Origin: Tianweitania aestuarii
GTDB lineage: Bacteria > Pseudomonadota > Alphaproteobacteria > Rhizobiales > Rhizobiaceae
DNA: 64,000 nucleotides
Assembly (NCBI RefSeq): GCF_018457165.1
Contig: NZ_JAFMNX010000006.1
Span: 62,001-126,000, forward strand
Direction: 5' to 3'
Every line of letters begins with the position of its first letter. Position 1 is the first letter of the stretch. The notes under the pieces were generated by a model that saw only the letters and a program-made list of their open reading frames with translations, had not been told where the DNA came from and ran no database searches. The position numbers and the translations under genes were made by a program. Shown one piece after another: positions 18,214 to 27,242 of the stretch.

Positions 18214-18257
18214 GCATCGTGCTTTCCGAAAATCGAACATGATTTTCGGGCTGATGC
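18214..18257. repeat. Intergenic palindromic element
   Basis: A perfect 9-bp inverted repeat CCGAAAATC/GATTTTCGG (18226-18249) sits inside an outer GCATC/GATGC pair. This form resembles the short mosaic palindromes scattered between genes in Hyphomicrobiales genomes. No second copy was noticed in this window. Confidence 0.6.
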
Positions 18258-18277
18258 CGTAGGCAGCCAACACCTCG

Positions 18278-18302
18278 CCTGCTACTGCGGCTTTGTAGCA
18301 GG
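18278..18302 (+). promoter_or_regulatory. Hairpin touching the ribosome site of the EamA gene
   Basis: CCTGCTAC and GTAGCAGG form an 8-bp stem whose last bases overlap the AGGAGGG ribosome-binding site at 18300-18306. Folding could limit initiation at 18314. Effect inferred. Confidence 0.4.
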
Positions 18303-18313
18303 AGGGCGATAGA

Positions 18314-19192
18314 ATGGCACGAGCGACACTGATCGGCTTTACGGCCGTGGCGATGTGGGCCTTGCTTGCCATGTTCACGGCCGCTTCCGGTTCCGTGCCG
18401 CCTTTCCAGCTGTCCGCCATGACCTTTGCGATCGGCACGCTTGTGGGCCTCGCCGCTCGCGCCTTTCAGCCGGCACCGAAAGGCCTGGAGATTCCGTGGC
18501 AGGTCTGGCTGGTCGGCATCGGCGGCTTGTTCGGCTACCACTTCTTTTATTTCACCGCGCTGCGTGCCGCACCTGCGGTCGAGGCCAGTCTGATCGCCTA
18601 TCTCTGGCCGCTGCTGATCGTGCTGGGTTCGGCCCTGATGCCCGGCGAAAGGCTGCGCTGGTTCCACATCGCCGGCGCGCTGCTTGGGCTGGTGGGAACC
18701 GCGTTGATCGTCACCAAAGGCAGCGGCATCGCCTTTGAAGCGCAATACAGCTTCGGCTACCTGATGGCCGCCGTCTGTGCCGTGCTCTGGTCCGCCTATT
18801 CGCTCCTGTCGCGCCGCTTTCCCGCGGTGCCGACAAGCATTGTGACCTGGTATTGCCTTGCCACCGCGATCCTCTCGCTGCTGTGCCATCTGCTTCTGGA
18901 AACCACGGTCTGGCCGCAGGGCGCGACCCAATGGCTCGCCGTGCTTGGCCTCGGCCTGATGCCGGTGGGTGCCGCCTTCTACACCTGGGATTACGGCGTA
19001 AAGCACGGCAACATCCAGGTGCTGGGTGCCGCCAGCTATGCCGCACCGCTTCTATCAACGCTGGTGCTGATTGCGGTGGGTGGCGCCGAACCGAGCGGGC
19101 GCATCCTTGCAGCCTGTCTTGCAATCACCGGCGGCGCCGTGCTGGCGTCCAAGTCCATGCTGTTTGGCCGCAAGTCCAAAGCGCCGGCATAG
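18314..19192 (+). CDS. EamA/DMT-superfamily transporter
   Basis: A 292-residue inner-membrane protein with about ten hydrophobic segments arranged as two EamA repeats (roughly residues 4-135 and 150-280). The FFYFTALRAAPAVEASLIAYLWPLL segment is typical of drug/metabolite transporters and recalls YddG-like amino-acid exporters. Substrate cannot be assigned. It has a strong AGGAGGG ribosome site inside a hairpin. It follows the DUF3108 gene after an intergenic palindrome and appears to be transcribed alone. Confidence 0.88.
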   Translation: MARATLIGFTAVAMWALLAMFTAASGSVPPFQLSAMTFAIGTLVGLAARAFQPAPKGLEIPWQVWLVGIGGLFGYHFFYFTALRAAPAVEASLIAYLWPLLIVLGSALMPGERLRWFHIAGALLGLVGTALIVTKGSGIAFEAQYSFGYLMAAVCAVLWSAYSLLSRRFPAVPTSIVTWYCLATAILSLLCHLLLETTVWPQGATQWLAVLGLGLMPVGAAFYTWDYGVKHGNIQVLGAASYAAPLLSTLVLIAVGGAEPSGRILAACLAITGGAVLASKSMLFGRKSKAPA

Positions 19193-19293
19193 GCGCTCAA
19201 CAAGCGTCAGAACGCCTAGGGCTTAGCGAAGAGATCGCGCAGCACAGCTTCGCGCGAGAAGGCCAGTTAGCTTCGCCGGTTTGGTGGCGTCCT

Positions 19294-20061
19294 TCAAAAC
19301 TTATCCTTGAGACGCCGCAGTTCGGCGAAAACGCCGCTGTCGCTCGCATCTTCCATGCCGAGCGTCTTGCGGATCGCCGGATCGGCCCAGCGCAGAAAGG
19401 GGTTGGTGTCGAGCTCGTCACCGATCGTCGTCGGCAAGGTCATCTCGTTGCTTGCGCGCAGATGCTCGACCTCTTGCGCGCGCCGCTGCAGAACCTCGTT
19501 ATCCGGATCGACACTGAGCGCAAAGCGGGCATTGGCTTGCGTATATTCGTGGCCGCAATACACAACCGTATCGCGCGGCCATTCGGCGATCTTCTTCAGA
19601 GACTCGAACATGACCGGCGGCTGGCACTCGAGCAATCGACCGCAGCCCATCGCAAATAGCGTATCACCGGTGAAGGCAAGCTTGGCTTCCGGAATGAACA
19701 GGCTGACATGGCCGGCCGTGTGCCCCGGTGTCGACACGACATGGATCGTGTAATCCCCGAACTGCAGCGTGTTGCCGTCATCATAGGTCTCATCGAGACC
19801 GGGAATGTTGTCGCGCTCGGCAGCAGGACCATAGATCGGCATGCCGTAGCGCTCTTTGAGCCCGAGATTGCCGGCAACATGATCCCCGTGGTGGTGGGTA
19901 ATCAGCAGCATGGTCGGCTTCCAGCCGGTCCGCTCGATGGCGGCTACGATCGGCTCTTCTTCCGGCGCGTCGATGATCAGCGTCTGCTCGCTATCGGGAT
20001 CATGCACGAGCACGCCGTAATTATCGCTGCGGCAGATGAATTGTTCGATCGAAAGCGGCAT
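19294..20061 (-). CDS. gloB: Hydroxyacylglutathione hydrolase (glyoxalase II)
   Basis: A 255-residue metallo-beta-lactamase-fold enzyme that hydrolyses S-lactoylglutathione to lactate and glutathione in methylglyoxal detoxification. The binuclear metal motif THHHGDH is at residues 55-61; further ligands are HTAGH and the Asp in FTGDTLF, and the C-terminal CGHEYT is typical of GloB. The length is standard. The start at 20061 has GGGAG upstream. It is divergent from a methyltransferase gene, a common pairing in this order. Two ChaC-type glutathione-degrading proteins also occur in the window. Confidence 0.94.
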   Translation of the reverse strand: MPLSIEQFICRSDNYGVLVHDPDSEQTLIIDAPEEEPIVAAIERTGWKPTMLLITHHHGDHVAGNLGLKERYGMPIYGPAAERDNIPGLDETYDDGNTLQFGDYTIHVVSTPGHTAGHVSLFIPEAKLAFTGDTLFAMGCGRLLECQPPVMFESLKKIAEWPRDTVVYCGHEYTQANARFALSVDPDNEVLQRRAQEVEHLRASNEMTLPTTIGDELDTNPFLRWADPAIRKTLGMEDASDSGVFAELRRLKDKF

Positions 20062-20157
20062 GGAAGATCTCCCTTGTTCAATCCATGACATATGGCGCTG
20101 GGGATGGGCTTCCAGCGCTTGGTTGAACTTGGCGCATGCCGCATCTAGGTTCGGTTG

Positions 20158-20922
20158 ATGAACACCGACATCGTCGACCTGCGCGCGTTCTACGCTTCCG
20201 CTCTCGGACACCTGGCCGAGCGCGCCATTGCCATGGCGCTGGCCGCCGTTTGGGCGCCGCTGCCGAACGAACGACTGGTCGGGCTCGGATACACCCTGCC
20301 CTGGCTGGAACGCTTCGGCGGCGATGCAGAGCGGGTCTTCGCCTTCATGCCGGCGCGACAGGGCGCCGTGAATTGGCCGGCTGGCGCACCATCGGCCACG
20401 GCCTTGGTGTCGGAAGAAGATCTGCCGCTTCCCGACTCATCGGTCGACCGCCTGCTTCTCGTGCATCTGCTCGAACATTCCGAAAACCCAAACGAAACGC
20501 TGACGGAGATCTGGCGCGTTTTGGCACCCGGCGGGCGGCTGGTGCTCGTGGTGCCGCATCGCCGGGGCGTGTGGGCGCGCATGGAACAGACGCCCTTCGG
20601 AACGGGTCGGCCTTATTCCCGCACCCAGTTGATGACGCTTCTGCGCGAAGCCAATTTCACGCCGGGCGCCTGGGGCGACGCCCTGTTCTTTCCGCCCTCC
20701 ACCAGCCGCTGGATGATGCGCCTCGCCCAGGTTCTGGAGCGCGCGGGCAGACGGTTCTGGCCGATCTTTTCAGGCGTGATCGTGGTGGAAGCGCAGAAGC
20801 GGTTGTACCAGGGCATCCCCGTGGCCAAGCGGGTAACCCGCCGTGTGCTGGTGCCCGCGCTGAGACCGCAGGGTGCGGTACGGGTGGCTCAATCCTCGCC
20901 AAGCAAGGCGCCGAGGTCCTGA
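20158..20922 (+). CDS. Class I SAM-dependent methyltransferase
   Basis: A 254-residue protein with a divergent class I methyltransferase core. Readable parts are DLPLPDSSVDRLLLVHLLEHSENP (motif IV region) and EIWRVLAPGGRLVLVVPHRRG (motif V-VI region); the glycine-rich SAM motif I is weak. The C-terminal half has a basic segment. The substrate is unknown. It is divergent from gloB. Its last 34 bases overlap the 3' end of the convergent toxin gene. Confidence 0.8.
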   Translation: MNTDIVDLRAFYASALGHLAERAIAMALAAVWAPLPNERLVGLGYTLPWLERFGGDAERVFAFMPARQGAVNWPAGAPSATALVSEEDLPLPDSSVDRLLLVHLLEHSENPNETLTEIWRVLAPGGRLVLVVPHRRGVWARMEQTPFGTGRPYSRTQLMTLLREANFTPGAWGDALFFPPSTSRWMMRLAQVLERAGRRFWPIFSGVIVVEAQKRLYQGIPVAKRVTRRVLVPALRPQGAVRVAQSSPSKAPRS

Positions 20923-21191
20923 CCGGCGGAGAAGATGCGCAGGATTTCGATCTTGTCGGCCCGAACCTGATACAAGATTGTCTGACGCTTCCTGAACGAG
21001 AAAGAGCGACGACCTTCGCCGAGATCATCGCGAAGGCGGCCCAACTCGGGCATGTCACCGAGCTTCGCGCATGCGGCGATTACTTCCAAGACGTAGGCTC
21101 GAGCACGTATTGGATTGTCGCCAGCAATAAAGTCATGGATCTGATCAAGATCCTCATCCGCTTCCGAAGTGATCAATACAGGCAGATTCAC
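20889..21191 (-). CDS. ParE/RelE-family toxin
   Basis: A 100-residue protein of the RelE/ParE superfamily: an N-terminal helix hairpin (SEADEDLDQIHDFIAGDNPIRA) followed by a beta-sheet with SFRKRQTILYQV and EILRIFSAGQD, the usual ParE core. ParE proteins inhibit DNA gyrase; RelE proteins cleave mRNA, and the sequence looks closer to ParE. Its start overlaps the stop of the antitoxin gene. Its 3' end runs 34 bases into the convergent methyltransferase gene. Confidence 0.85.
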   Translation of the reverse strand: MNLPVLITSEADEDLDQIHDFIAGDNPIRARAYVLEVIAACAKLGDMPELGRLRDDLGEGRRSFSFRKRQTILYQVRADKIEILRIFSAGQDLGALLGED

Positions 21192-21445
21192 TCCGCAGCT
21201 TCGCTTCCGGACGAGCGCTTGCGAAAACGGGCTTCGACTTCTTCGATTGAATAGCGTCGCGGATCGGCAGCGGCTTTATCCAACGCAGCTCTTAACCGAG
21301 CCAAATCTCGTTCCCGCTTTTGCAGAAGGTTTAAGGCGTCCGCCACCACATCAGCGGCGTTATCATCGCCGCGCCGTTCAACTTGTTCACGCACAAAATC
21401 AGCATGGTCGCCCGACAAATCCACAATCAACTGCTCGTCGCGCAT
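21188..21445 (-). CDS. ParD/CopG-type antitoxin
   Basis: An 85-residue protein with an N-terminal ribbon-helix-helix-like part (LIVDLSGDHADFVREQVERRGDDNAADVVADAL) for operator binding and a charged helical C-terminus that should wrap the toxin. It is immediately upstream of the ParE-like gene with a four-base overlap, the classic antitoxin-first order. The ATG at 21445 is preferred because GGAG lies at proper distance; the ATG six bases earlier is too close to that site. Autoregulation is expected from family behaviour. Confidence 0.82.
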   Translation of the reverse strand: MRDEQLIVDLSGDHADFVREQVERRGDDNAADVVADALNLLQKRERDLARLRAALDKAAADPRRYSIEEVEARFRKRSSGSEAAE

Positions 21446-21496
21446 GGGCATCGCTCCAGTTTGCTCCAGCCAAAATAGCACACCCGGCCGATCACG

Positions 21497-22135
21497 TCAG
21501 CGGCGCAGCATGAACACCGCTTGCTGGCCGAAGAAGTTCCAGAACCACCAGGGCATGGACAGGCCGATCTCCTGGCCGCTGCCGTTGAGGGCGGCTGCGC
21601 TTTCCACCTTGGCGCCGACTTCGTCGCAAAGTTTCACGAAATCGCGGATGGTGCAGAAGTGGATGTTGGGCGTGTCGTACCAGCTGTAAGGCAGATGGCG
21701 GTTGACGGGCATCTGGCCCTTGAAGGCGAGGCCGACGCGGTTCGGCCAATAGCCGAAGTTCGGGATCGACACGATGACCTTGTCGCCGATGCGCAGGAGA
21801 TGCTCCAGCACGGCTTTCGGGTTCTTGGTCGCCTGCAGCGTCTGGCTTAGAATGACGTAATCGAAGCCGCGATCGGGATAGAACACCAGGTCGGTATCGG
21901 CATCGCCTTGGATCACGGAAAGGCCACGCGCCACGCATTCATTGACGCCGCGCTGCGACAGCTCCACGCCGCGTCCATCCACCTGTTTCTCGCCGGCGAG
22001 CTTTTCCAGAAGGAGCCCGTCGCCGCAGCCGACATCGAGCACCTTCGCACGCGGCTCGATGTAAGAAGCGACGACATCGAGGTCGAAGCGCGCCTGGCGC
22101 TCGCCGATGGTGAGTTTCGGTGGCTCCTGGCTCAT
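21497..22135 (-). CDS. metW: Methionine biosynthesis protein MetW
   Basis: A 212-residue methyltransferase-fold protein. It has motif [14 protein letters not shown] near residues 32-44 and the MetW-typical [11 protein letters not shown] and [19 protein letters not shown] segments. MetW is required for or stimulates MetX in homoserine acylation in many proteobacteria. It starts on the metX stop with a four-base overlap (ATGA), so the two are translated together. Confidence 0.93.
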   Translation of the reverse strand: MSQEPPKLTIGERQARFDLDVVASYIEPRAKVLDVGCGDGLLLEKLAGEKQVDGRGVELSQRGVNECVARGLSVIQGDADTDLVFYPDRGFDYVILSQTLQATKNPKAVLEHLLRIGDKVIVSIPNFGYWPNRVGLAFKGQMPVNRHLPYSWYDTPNIHFCTIRDFVKLCDEVGAKVESAAALNGSGQEIGLSMPWWFWNFFGQQAVFMLRR

Positions 22136-23328
22136 TGATCAGCCTCCGGAAGGCCATAAGCGCGGGCGGCCGAGTTGATGAAGCCGTTGATAGCCGCAAA
22201 CAGTTCCGGCTCGTCGAGCAGAAAGGCGTCATGACCGCGATCGGTTTCAATCTCAACGAAGGACACGGAAGCGCCGGCTGCATTCAGCGCATGTACCACC
22301 GACCGGCTTTCCGAGGTCGGAAACAGCCAGTCGGAGGTGAAAGACACGAGGCAGAAGCGGGTCGATGTGCCGGCAAAGGCGTCGGCCAGGCGGCCGTCAT
22401 GATCCGCTGCCAGATCGAAGTAATCCATGGCGCGCGTCATGTAGAGGTAGGAATTGGCATCGAAGCGATCGACAAAGGTCATGCCCTGATGGCGCAGATA
22501 GCTTTCGATCTGGAAATCGGCATCGAAGCCAAAGGTAAGATGGGCGCGGTCCTGCAGGTTGCGCCCGAACTTGCGGTGCAAGGCCGCCTCACTGAGATAG
22601 GTGATGTGCGCGGCCATGCGCGCGACCGCGAGGCCCTTTTCGGGTCGCTTGTCTTCCTCGATATATCTGCCGCCGCACCAGTCGGGGTCGGCCATCACGG
22701 ACTGCCGACCAACCTCGTTGAAGGCGATGTTTTGCGAGGAATGCCGCGGGCCGGTGGCGATCGGCAGGGCGCTGAACACGCGATCGGAATGGCTCGCCGC
22801 CCATTCCAGCACCTGCATGCCGCCCATGGAGCCGCCGATCACGCAAAACAGCTGGTCGATGCCGAAATGATCCACCAGCATCGCCTGCGCGCGCACCATG
22901 TCGGGAATGGTGATGACCGGCAGATCGAGCCCATATGGCTTGCCGGTCGCCGGGTTGATTGACGCGGGACCGGTTGAGCCGAGACAGCCGCCAATCACAT
23001 TGGAGCAGATCACGAAGAAGCGGTCGGTATCGACGATCCTGCCCGGACCGATCAGCACATCCCACCAGCCGGCCTTGCCGGTGACGGGATGGGCGTTGGC
23101 GGCATGCTGATCGCCGGTCAGCGCATGACAAACCAGAACGGCGTTGGTTCGCGCCTCGTTGAGCGTGCCATAGGTCTGATAGGCGATCTGGAACGGCGTG
23201 AGTTCAACGCCGGCATCGAGCCTGAGGGGTTTGTCGGGGCCGAAGCGCAGAACCTCGCTGGTGGGATTATTCGCTTCATCGGCGGCAAGGAGCCGGCGCG
23301 AACGCGCGTCCTTCGGCATCGTAATCAT
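22132..23328 (-). CDS. metX: Homoserine O-acetyltransferase
   Basis: A 398-residue alpha/beta-hydrolase-fold enzyme that acylates homoserine in the first committed step of methionine synthesis. The nucleophile elbow GGSMGGMQ carries the catalytic Ser. The Asp and His of the triad lie in the C-terminal part, with His in RGHDAFLL. The [12 protein letters not shown] segment is characteristic of MetX. Acetyl versus succinyl specificity is not settled by sequence reading alone. The ATG at 23328 is the usual-length start; 23319 is an alternative. A probable sigma-70 promoter lies about 30-60 bases upstream, leaving a leader too short for a riboswitch. Confidence 0.92.
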   Translation of the reverse strand: MITMPKDARSRRLLAADEANNPTSEVLRFGPDKPLRLDAGVELTPFQIAYQTYGTLNEARTNAVLVCHALTGDQHAANAHPVTGKAGWWDVLIGPGRIVDTDRFFVICSNVIGGCLGSTGPASINPATGKPYGLDLPVITIPDMVRAQAMLVDHFGIDQLFCVIGGSMGGMQVLEWAASHSDRVFSALPIATGPRHSSQNIAFNEVGRQSVMADPDWCGGRYIEEDKRPEKGLAVARMAAHITYLSEAALHRKFGRNLQDRAHLTFGFDADFQIESYLRHQGMTFVDRFDANSYLYMTRAMDYFDLAADHDGRLADAFAGTSTRFCLVSFTSDWLFPTSESRSVVHALNAAGASVSFVEIETDRGHDAFLLDEPELFAAINGFINSAARAYGLPEADQ

Positions 23329-23357
23329 GGTCGGGCAACCCCAGGGAAAGATCGATG

Positions 23358-23387
23358 TAGCTAGGGAAGGACGCCCCGTTCTGTCAA
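23358..23387 (-). promoter_or_regulatory. Possible sigma-70 promoter of metXW
   Basis: On the minus strand TTGACA (23387-23382), an 18-base spacer, then TAGCTA. Transcription would start about 20 bases before the metX ATG. Confidence 0.45.
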
Positions 23388-23498
23388 TGGGTCGGCAACG
23401 GGCACGCGGCTTTCGCCTCGACAAGCGCTGACGCGAGGTTTATTGCGCCGGTGAACACTTTTGCATTGAAAAGACCTTCAACCGACACGAGCGCCGTC

Positions 23499-24611
23499 AT
23501 GAGCACCGAAGCCGTCCAGGATCGTCCCACACCCAAGCCCGGCGTGATGGACATCGCGGCCTATGTGCCCGGCAAATCGAGCGCGCCGGCCGGCGTAAGC
23601 AAGGTTCACAAGCTGTCATCCAACGAAAACCCGCTTGGCGCTTCCGAGCAGGCGATGGCCGCCGTGCGCGATGCATCGGGTCACATGGAGTTTTACCCGG
23701 ACGGTTCGGCCACGGTTCTGCGCGAGGCGATCGGGGAAGCCTATGGTCTGAACCCCGCCAACATCCTGTGCACCAACGGTTCGGACGAGGCGATCGGCCT
23801 TCTGGCGCAGGTCTACCTGCAGCCGGGCGATGAAGGCGTGTTCACCGAACACGGGTTCCTCGTTTACCGCATCTACATCCAGTCGGCCGGCGGAATACCG
23901 GTGGTGGTCAAGGAAAAGAACGAGACAGCCGAGGTCGACGCGATCCTGGCAGCGGTGACGCCGCGCACGAAGATCGTCTTTCTTGCCAATCCCAACAACC
24001 CGACCGGCACATACATCCCGTTCGACGAAGTCCGCCGCCTTCATGCTGGCCTGCCGAAGACCGTGCTTATGGTGCTCGACGCCGCCTATGCCGAATATGT
24101 CCGCCGCAATGATTACGAATCCGGCGTAGAACTCGTTTCGTCGGCGCAAAACGTGGTTATGACGCGGACCTTTTCGAAGATCCACGGCCTTGGCGGCATG
24201 CGCGTCGGCTGGCTGTACGGCCCGACGCACATCATCGATCCGCTGAACCGCGTGCGCGGTCCCTTCAACGTCAATGCAGCGGCGATCGCGGCGGGCGTTG
24301 CGGCGATCCGTGACCGTGCCCATGTCGAAAAAACCGTACACCACAACGAAACCTGGCTGCCGTGGCTGACCGAAGAGCTGACCAAGCTCGGCCTTCGCGT
24401 CACGCCCAGCGTCGGCAACTTCATCTTGATCCATTTCCCGTCTGCGGAAGCGCATTCGGCGGCGAAGGCGGACGATTATCTCAGCGCGCGCGGATATATT
24501 CTGCGGCGCGTCGCGGGATATGGCTTCCCTAACGCGCTGCGCATGACCGTGGGCTCCGAAGAAGCCAATCGTGGCGTCGTCGCGGCCTTGAGTGACTTTC
24601 TCAAGACCTGA
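23499..24611 (+). CDS. hisC: Histidinol-phosphate aminotransferase
   Basis: A 370-residue PLP-dependent fold-type I aminotransferase. Motifs are SSNENPLG near the N-terminus, the substrate and cofactor segment NPNNPTGT, and the PLP lysine in [10 protein letters not shown]. HisC converts imidazole-acetol phosphate to histidinol phosphate; homologues next to tyrC can also transaminate aromatic precursors. A GTG at 23451 would add 16 poorly conserved residues; the ATG at 23499 gives the family length. It is followed by tyrC 11 bases later, so an aromatic amino-acid role is plausible. Confidence 0.9.
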   Translation: MSTEAVQDRPTPKPGVMDIAAYVPGKSSAPAGVSKVHKLSSNENPLGASEQAMAAVRDASGHMEFYPDGSATVLREAIGEAYGLNPANILCTNGSDEAIGLLAQVYLQPGDEGVFTEHGFLVYRIYIQSAGGIPVVVKEKNETAEVDAILAAVTPRTKIVFLANPNNPTGTYIPFDEVRRLHAGLPKTVLMVLDAAYAEYVRRNDYESGVELVSSAQNVVMTRTFSKIHGLGGMRVGWLYGPTHIIDPLNRVRGPFNVNAAAIAAGVAAIRDRAHVEKTVHHNETWLPWLTEELTKLGLRVTPSVGNFILIHFPSAEAHSAAKADDYLSARGYILRRVAGYGFPNALRMTVGSEEANRGVVAALSDFLKT

Positions 24612-24622
24612 AGAAACAATCC

Positions 24623-25549
24623 ATGTCTGAAATCCTGTTTGAGAAGATTGCCCTGATCGGCATCGGTCTCATCGGCTCCTCGTTGGCGCGCGTGATCCGC
24701 CGCGAGGGCCTCACCAATCACCTCGCCATCTCCACTCGCAGCCAGGCGACGCTCGATGAAGCGCGCGCGCTTCATCTCGGGGACAGTTACTGCCTCGATC
24801 CGCGCGATGCCGTTCACGATGCCGACCTCGTCATCATCTCGGTGCCGGTGGGATCGTCGGGCGCAGTCGCCGAACAGATCGCACCGGCCCTTAAGCCCGG
24901 CGCGATCGTCAGCGATGTGGGTTCCACCAAGGCTTCTGTGATCGCGCAGATGCAGCCGCATATGCCCGATCACGTGCACTTCATTCCCGGTCATCCGATC
25001 GCGGGCACGGAAAAGTCCGGTCCGGCGGCGGGCTTTGCTGAACTGTTTCAGGGTCGCTGGTGCATTCTGACGCCCCTGCCCGGAACCGATCAGGCCGCGG
25101 TGGAGCGCCTCGGCCGCTTCTGGGAAGCGTGTGGCTCACGGCTCGACACGATGGATCCCAACCACCACGACAAGGTGTTGGCCATCGTTTCGCACCTGCC
25201 GCACATCATCGCCTACAACATCGTCGGCACGGCGGATGATCTGGAAACGGTCACGCAATCCGAGGTCATCAAATATTCGGCGTCCGGCTTCCGCGATTTC
25301 ACGCGGCTTGCGGCGTCCGATCCAGTGATGTGGCGCGACATCTGCCTGCACAACAAGGATGCGATCCTTGAAATGCTGGCGCGGTTTTCCGAAGACCTGG
25401 CATCGCTTCAACGGGCGATCCGGTGGGGCGACGGTGACAAGCTGTTCGAGATGTTCACCCACACGCGCGACGTGCGTCGTTCGATCATCGAGGCAGGCCA
25501 GGAAGTGGACCTGCCGGACTTCGGTCGACAGGCTGCGACGAAGAACTAG
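24623..25549 (+). CDS. tyrC: Prephenate/arogenate dehydrogenase
   Basis: A 308-residue NAD(P)-dependent dehydrogenase of the TyrA family, acting in tyrosine synthesis. The N-terminal Rossmann motif GIGLIGSSLAR is near residues 12-22; the middle has PGHPIAGTEKSGP and a catalytic His in SHLPHIIAYN. The length fits the stand-alone cyclohexadienyl dehydrogenases. It forms a two-gene unit with hisC. No regulatory ACT domain is present. Confidence 0.92.
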   Translation: MSEILFEKIALIGIGLIGSSLARVIRREGLTNHLAISTRSQATLDEARALHLGDSYCLDPRDAVHDADLVIISVPVGSSGAVAEQIAPALKPGAIVSDVGSTKASVIAQMQPHMPDHVHFIPGHPIAGTEKSGPAAGFAELFQGRWCILTPLPGTDQAAVERLGRFWEACGSRLDTMDPNHHDKVLAIVSHLPHIIAYNIVGTADDLETVTQSEVIKYSASGFRDFTRLAASDPVMWRDICLHNKDAILEMLARFSEDLASLQRAIRWGDGDKLFEMFTHTRDVRRSIIEAGQEVDLPDFGRQAATKN

Positions 25550-25606
25550 GTTTCCGTCACGCAATATCCGAACGCGAAACCGCCTCGCGATTTTGCTGGA
25601 ATTGCT

Positions 25607-26596
25607 TCAAGGCCGCAGCGGCGGAATATCGCCAAGCGTGATGAACGCGATCGATGCCCTGCCCTTGGCAATCGTCAGGGGCAGGGACGGAGCGCTGCCG
25701 AGCATCGTCAAACCAGATGACGCCATTTCAATTTCGCGGCGCTGCTCGGGAAACAGGGCACTCAGCACACGCGCGATCGCGACCGGCTGTCGCGCAGTCA
25801 GCGTCAGCTGCGCGTCGATCAGGCCCGATGAATCCACCGACAAGGGACCGGACAGGCCGATCGAGGCGTCAGGACCGAAAGACAGGGTCAAGGCGCGGAT
25901 CTGGGTCTTGTAGCCGAGGTCGATCGCGCCCGGCGACGTGGCGAGCGTGACGCCATCGAACACGGTCATGTTGCCTTCCGCATTCAAGCTCGGCGCATCT
26001 TCGGCCTCCGATGCGCCGGTCAGCCGTAGGTTGGAGAAGCGGGCGGCAAGGTCCACGTCGTTGTTGTTGGCGCGCATGTGGATCTGGCTGTTTTCTGCCT
26101 TGAACAAGCCAGCCCCCCCATTGCCCTTTGCGACCACCACGTTGCGGCCTTCAACCGAAACAGCGGAGGGTAGCGGTTCGGCGAGCCTGATGCTGGCATG
26201 CATCAGGTCCCAGGAAAGAGACAGGGGAACGAGGCCGGGCAGAACGGCTTCCATCGGGCCGTCGAGTTCACCCACGATCGTGCGCGGATCATAAACCTGC
26301 GCAGCCGAGCGGAACGCGCCGGCCTTCAACTGCACGTCGCGCGCAGGCGTGGAATAAAGCACGCTGTTGCAGAACAGGCCGATGCGGAAGGGAAAGCCCT
26401 GCACGGTCTGATCGACGCAATCCGCCTCGCCGCCAGCCGCGCGGATATCGCGCAAGGAGTGGTTTGCCGAGCTTTCCAGCCGTCCGGCCAGATAATACCA
26501 GCCCGCGATATAGGCGCAGATGACCACGAGAACCACCAGCGCAAGCACCAACACGCGCCGGAAGATCGGGGAAGCCTGCTGGTTGCTTGACGTCAT
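25607..26596 (-). CDS. Membrane-anchored DUF2125-like protein
   Basis: A 329-residue protein with one N-terminal membrane segment (about residues 13-33, VLVLALVVLVVICAYIAGWYYLAG) and a large periplasmic beta-rich domain. Two Cys (in EADCVDQ and LFCNSV) flank a FPFRIG segment typical of proteins annotated DUF2125 in Hyphomicrobiales. The function is unknown; the repeated beta pattern recalls lipid-binding envelope proteins, but that is speculation. The start at 26596 is chosen by family form; the ATG at 26692 would add 32 low-complexity residues. Confidence 0.78.
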   Translation of the reverse strand: MTSSNQQASPIFRRVLVLALVVLVVICAYIAGWYYLAGRLESSANHSLRDIRAAGGEADCVDQTVQGFPFRIGLFCNSVLYSTPARDVQLKAGAFRSAAQVYDPRTIVGELDGPMEAVLPGLVPLSLSWDLMHASIRLAEPLPSAVSVEGRNVVVAKGNGGAGLFKAENSQIHMRANNNDVDLAARFSNLRLTGASEAEDAPSLNAEGNMTVFDGVTLATSPGAIDLGYKTQIRALTLSFGPDASIGLSGPLSVDSSGLIDAQLTLTARQPVAIARVLSALFPEQRREIEMASSGLTMLGSAPSLPLTIAKGRASIAFITLGDIPPLRP

Positions 26597-26705
26597 GGAA
26601 AGGTCTGCTTTTTCTTGTCGAACAGCGGAAAGATCGGGCTGGCTGGGTGGTTCTGGCGAAGGGCTCGAATCCGAATGGGAGTTCAAGATCATTTCTTCCG
26701 GCGAT

Positions 26706-27242
26706 ATGGGCGATTTTTGGGTGTTTGGCTATGGTTCGTTGATTTGGCGGCCGGGCTTTGCGCATGTGGAAACAAGACGGGCCCGTTTGCACGGCTTTCG
26801 CCGCGCTTTATGCGTTCGCTCCGTCGGGCATCGCGGCACGAAGGAACGGCCGGGCCTGGTTCTCGGCCTTGATCGCGGCGGCTCCTGCGTCGGCCTCGCC
26901 TTTCGTGTGCCGGGAGCGCTGCGCGAGGAGGTCATGGCCTATCTGCGCGAGCGCGAGCTGGTCACCAAGGTCTACGAAGAACGCGTGCTTTCCGTCACAT
27001 TGGACGATGGAAGCCGCGTGCCGGCCCTTGCTTACGTGGTCGACCGCAACCATGCGCAATATGCCGGCGGGCTCGAAGCCCAGGAAGCCTGCGCCATCGT
27101 GTCCGGCGCTGTTGGTCACTCCGGCCCGAACGAAGATTACGTGCTCAACACGGTGGAGCACCTGAAGGCGCTGCGCATTCGCGATCCATGGCTGGAACAG
27201 GTGGCGGCCCTGCTGCCGCCGGTGAGGCACGTCAGCGTGTGA
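26706..27242 (+). CDS. chaC: ChaC-type gamma-glutamylcyclotransferase (copy 1)
   Basis: A 178-residue cytosolic enzyme of the ChaC family, which releases 5-oxoproline from glutathione. The signature WVFGYGSLIWRPGF (residues 5-18) binds the gamma-glutamyl group. RRALCVRSVGHRGTKERPGLVLGL and a Glu in the LRERELV region complete the fold. NEDYVLNTVEHL near the C-terminus is typical. It is divergent from the DUF2125 gene, and its 3' end overlaps convergent plsC by 11 bases. A second ChaC lies at 54783. Confidence 0.9.
   Translation: MGDFWVFGYGSLIWRPGFAHVETRRARLHGFRRALCVRSVGHRGTKERPGLVLGLDRGGSCVGLAFRVPGALREEVMAYLRERELVTKVYEERVLSVTLDDGSRVPALAYVVDRNHAQYAGGLEAQEACAIVSGAVGHSGPNEDYVLNTVEHLKALRIRDPWLEQVAALLPPVRHVSV

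Noticed and set aside
23329-23450. Possible SAM-II type riboswitch upstream of metX
   Set aside because: No conserved riboswitch core is seen on the minus strand, and a likely promoter at 23358-23387 leaves a leader of only about 20 bases.
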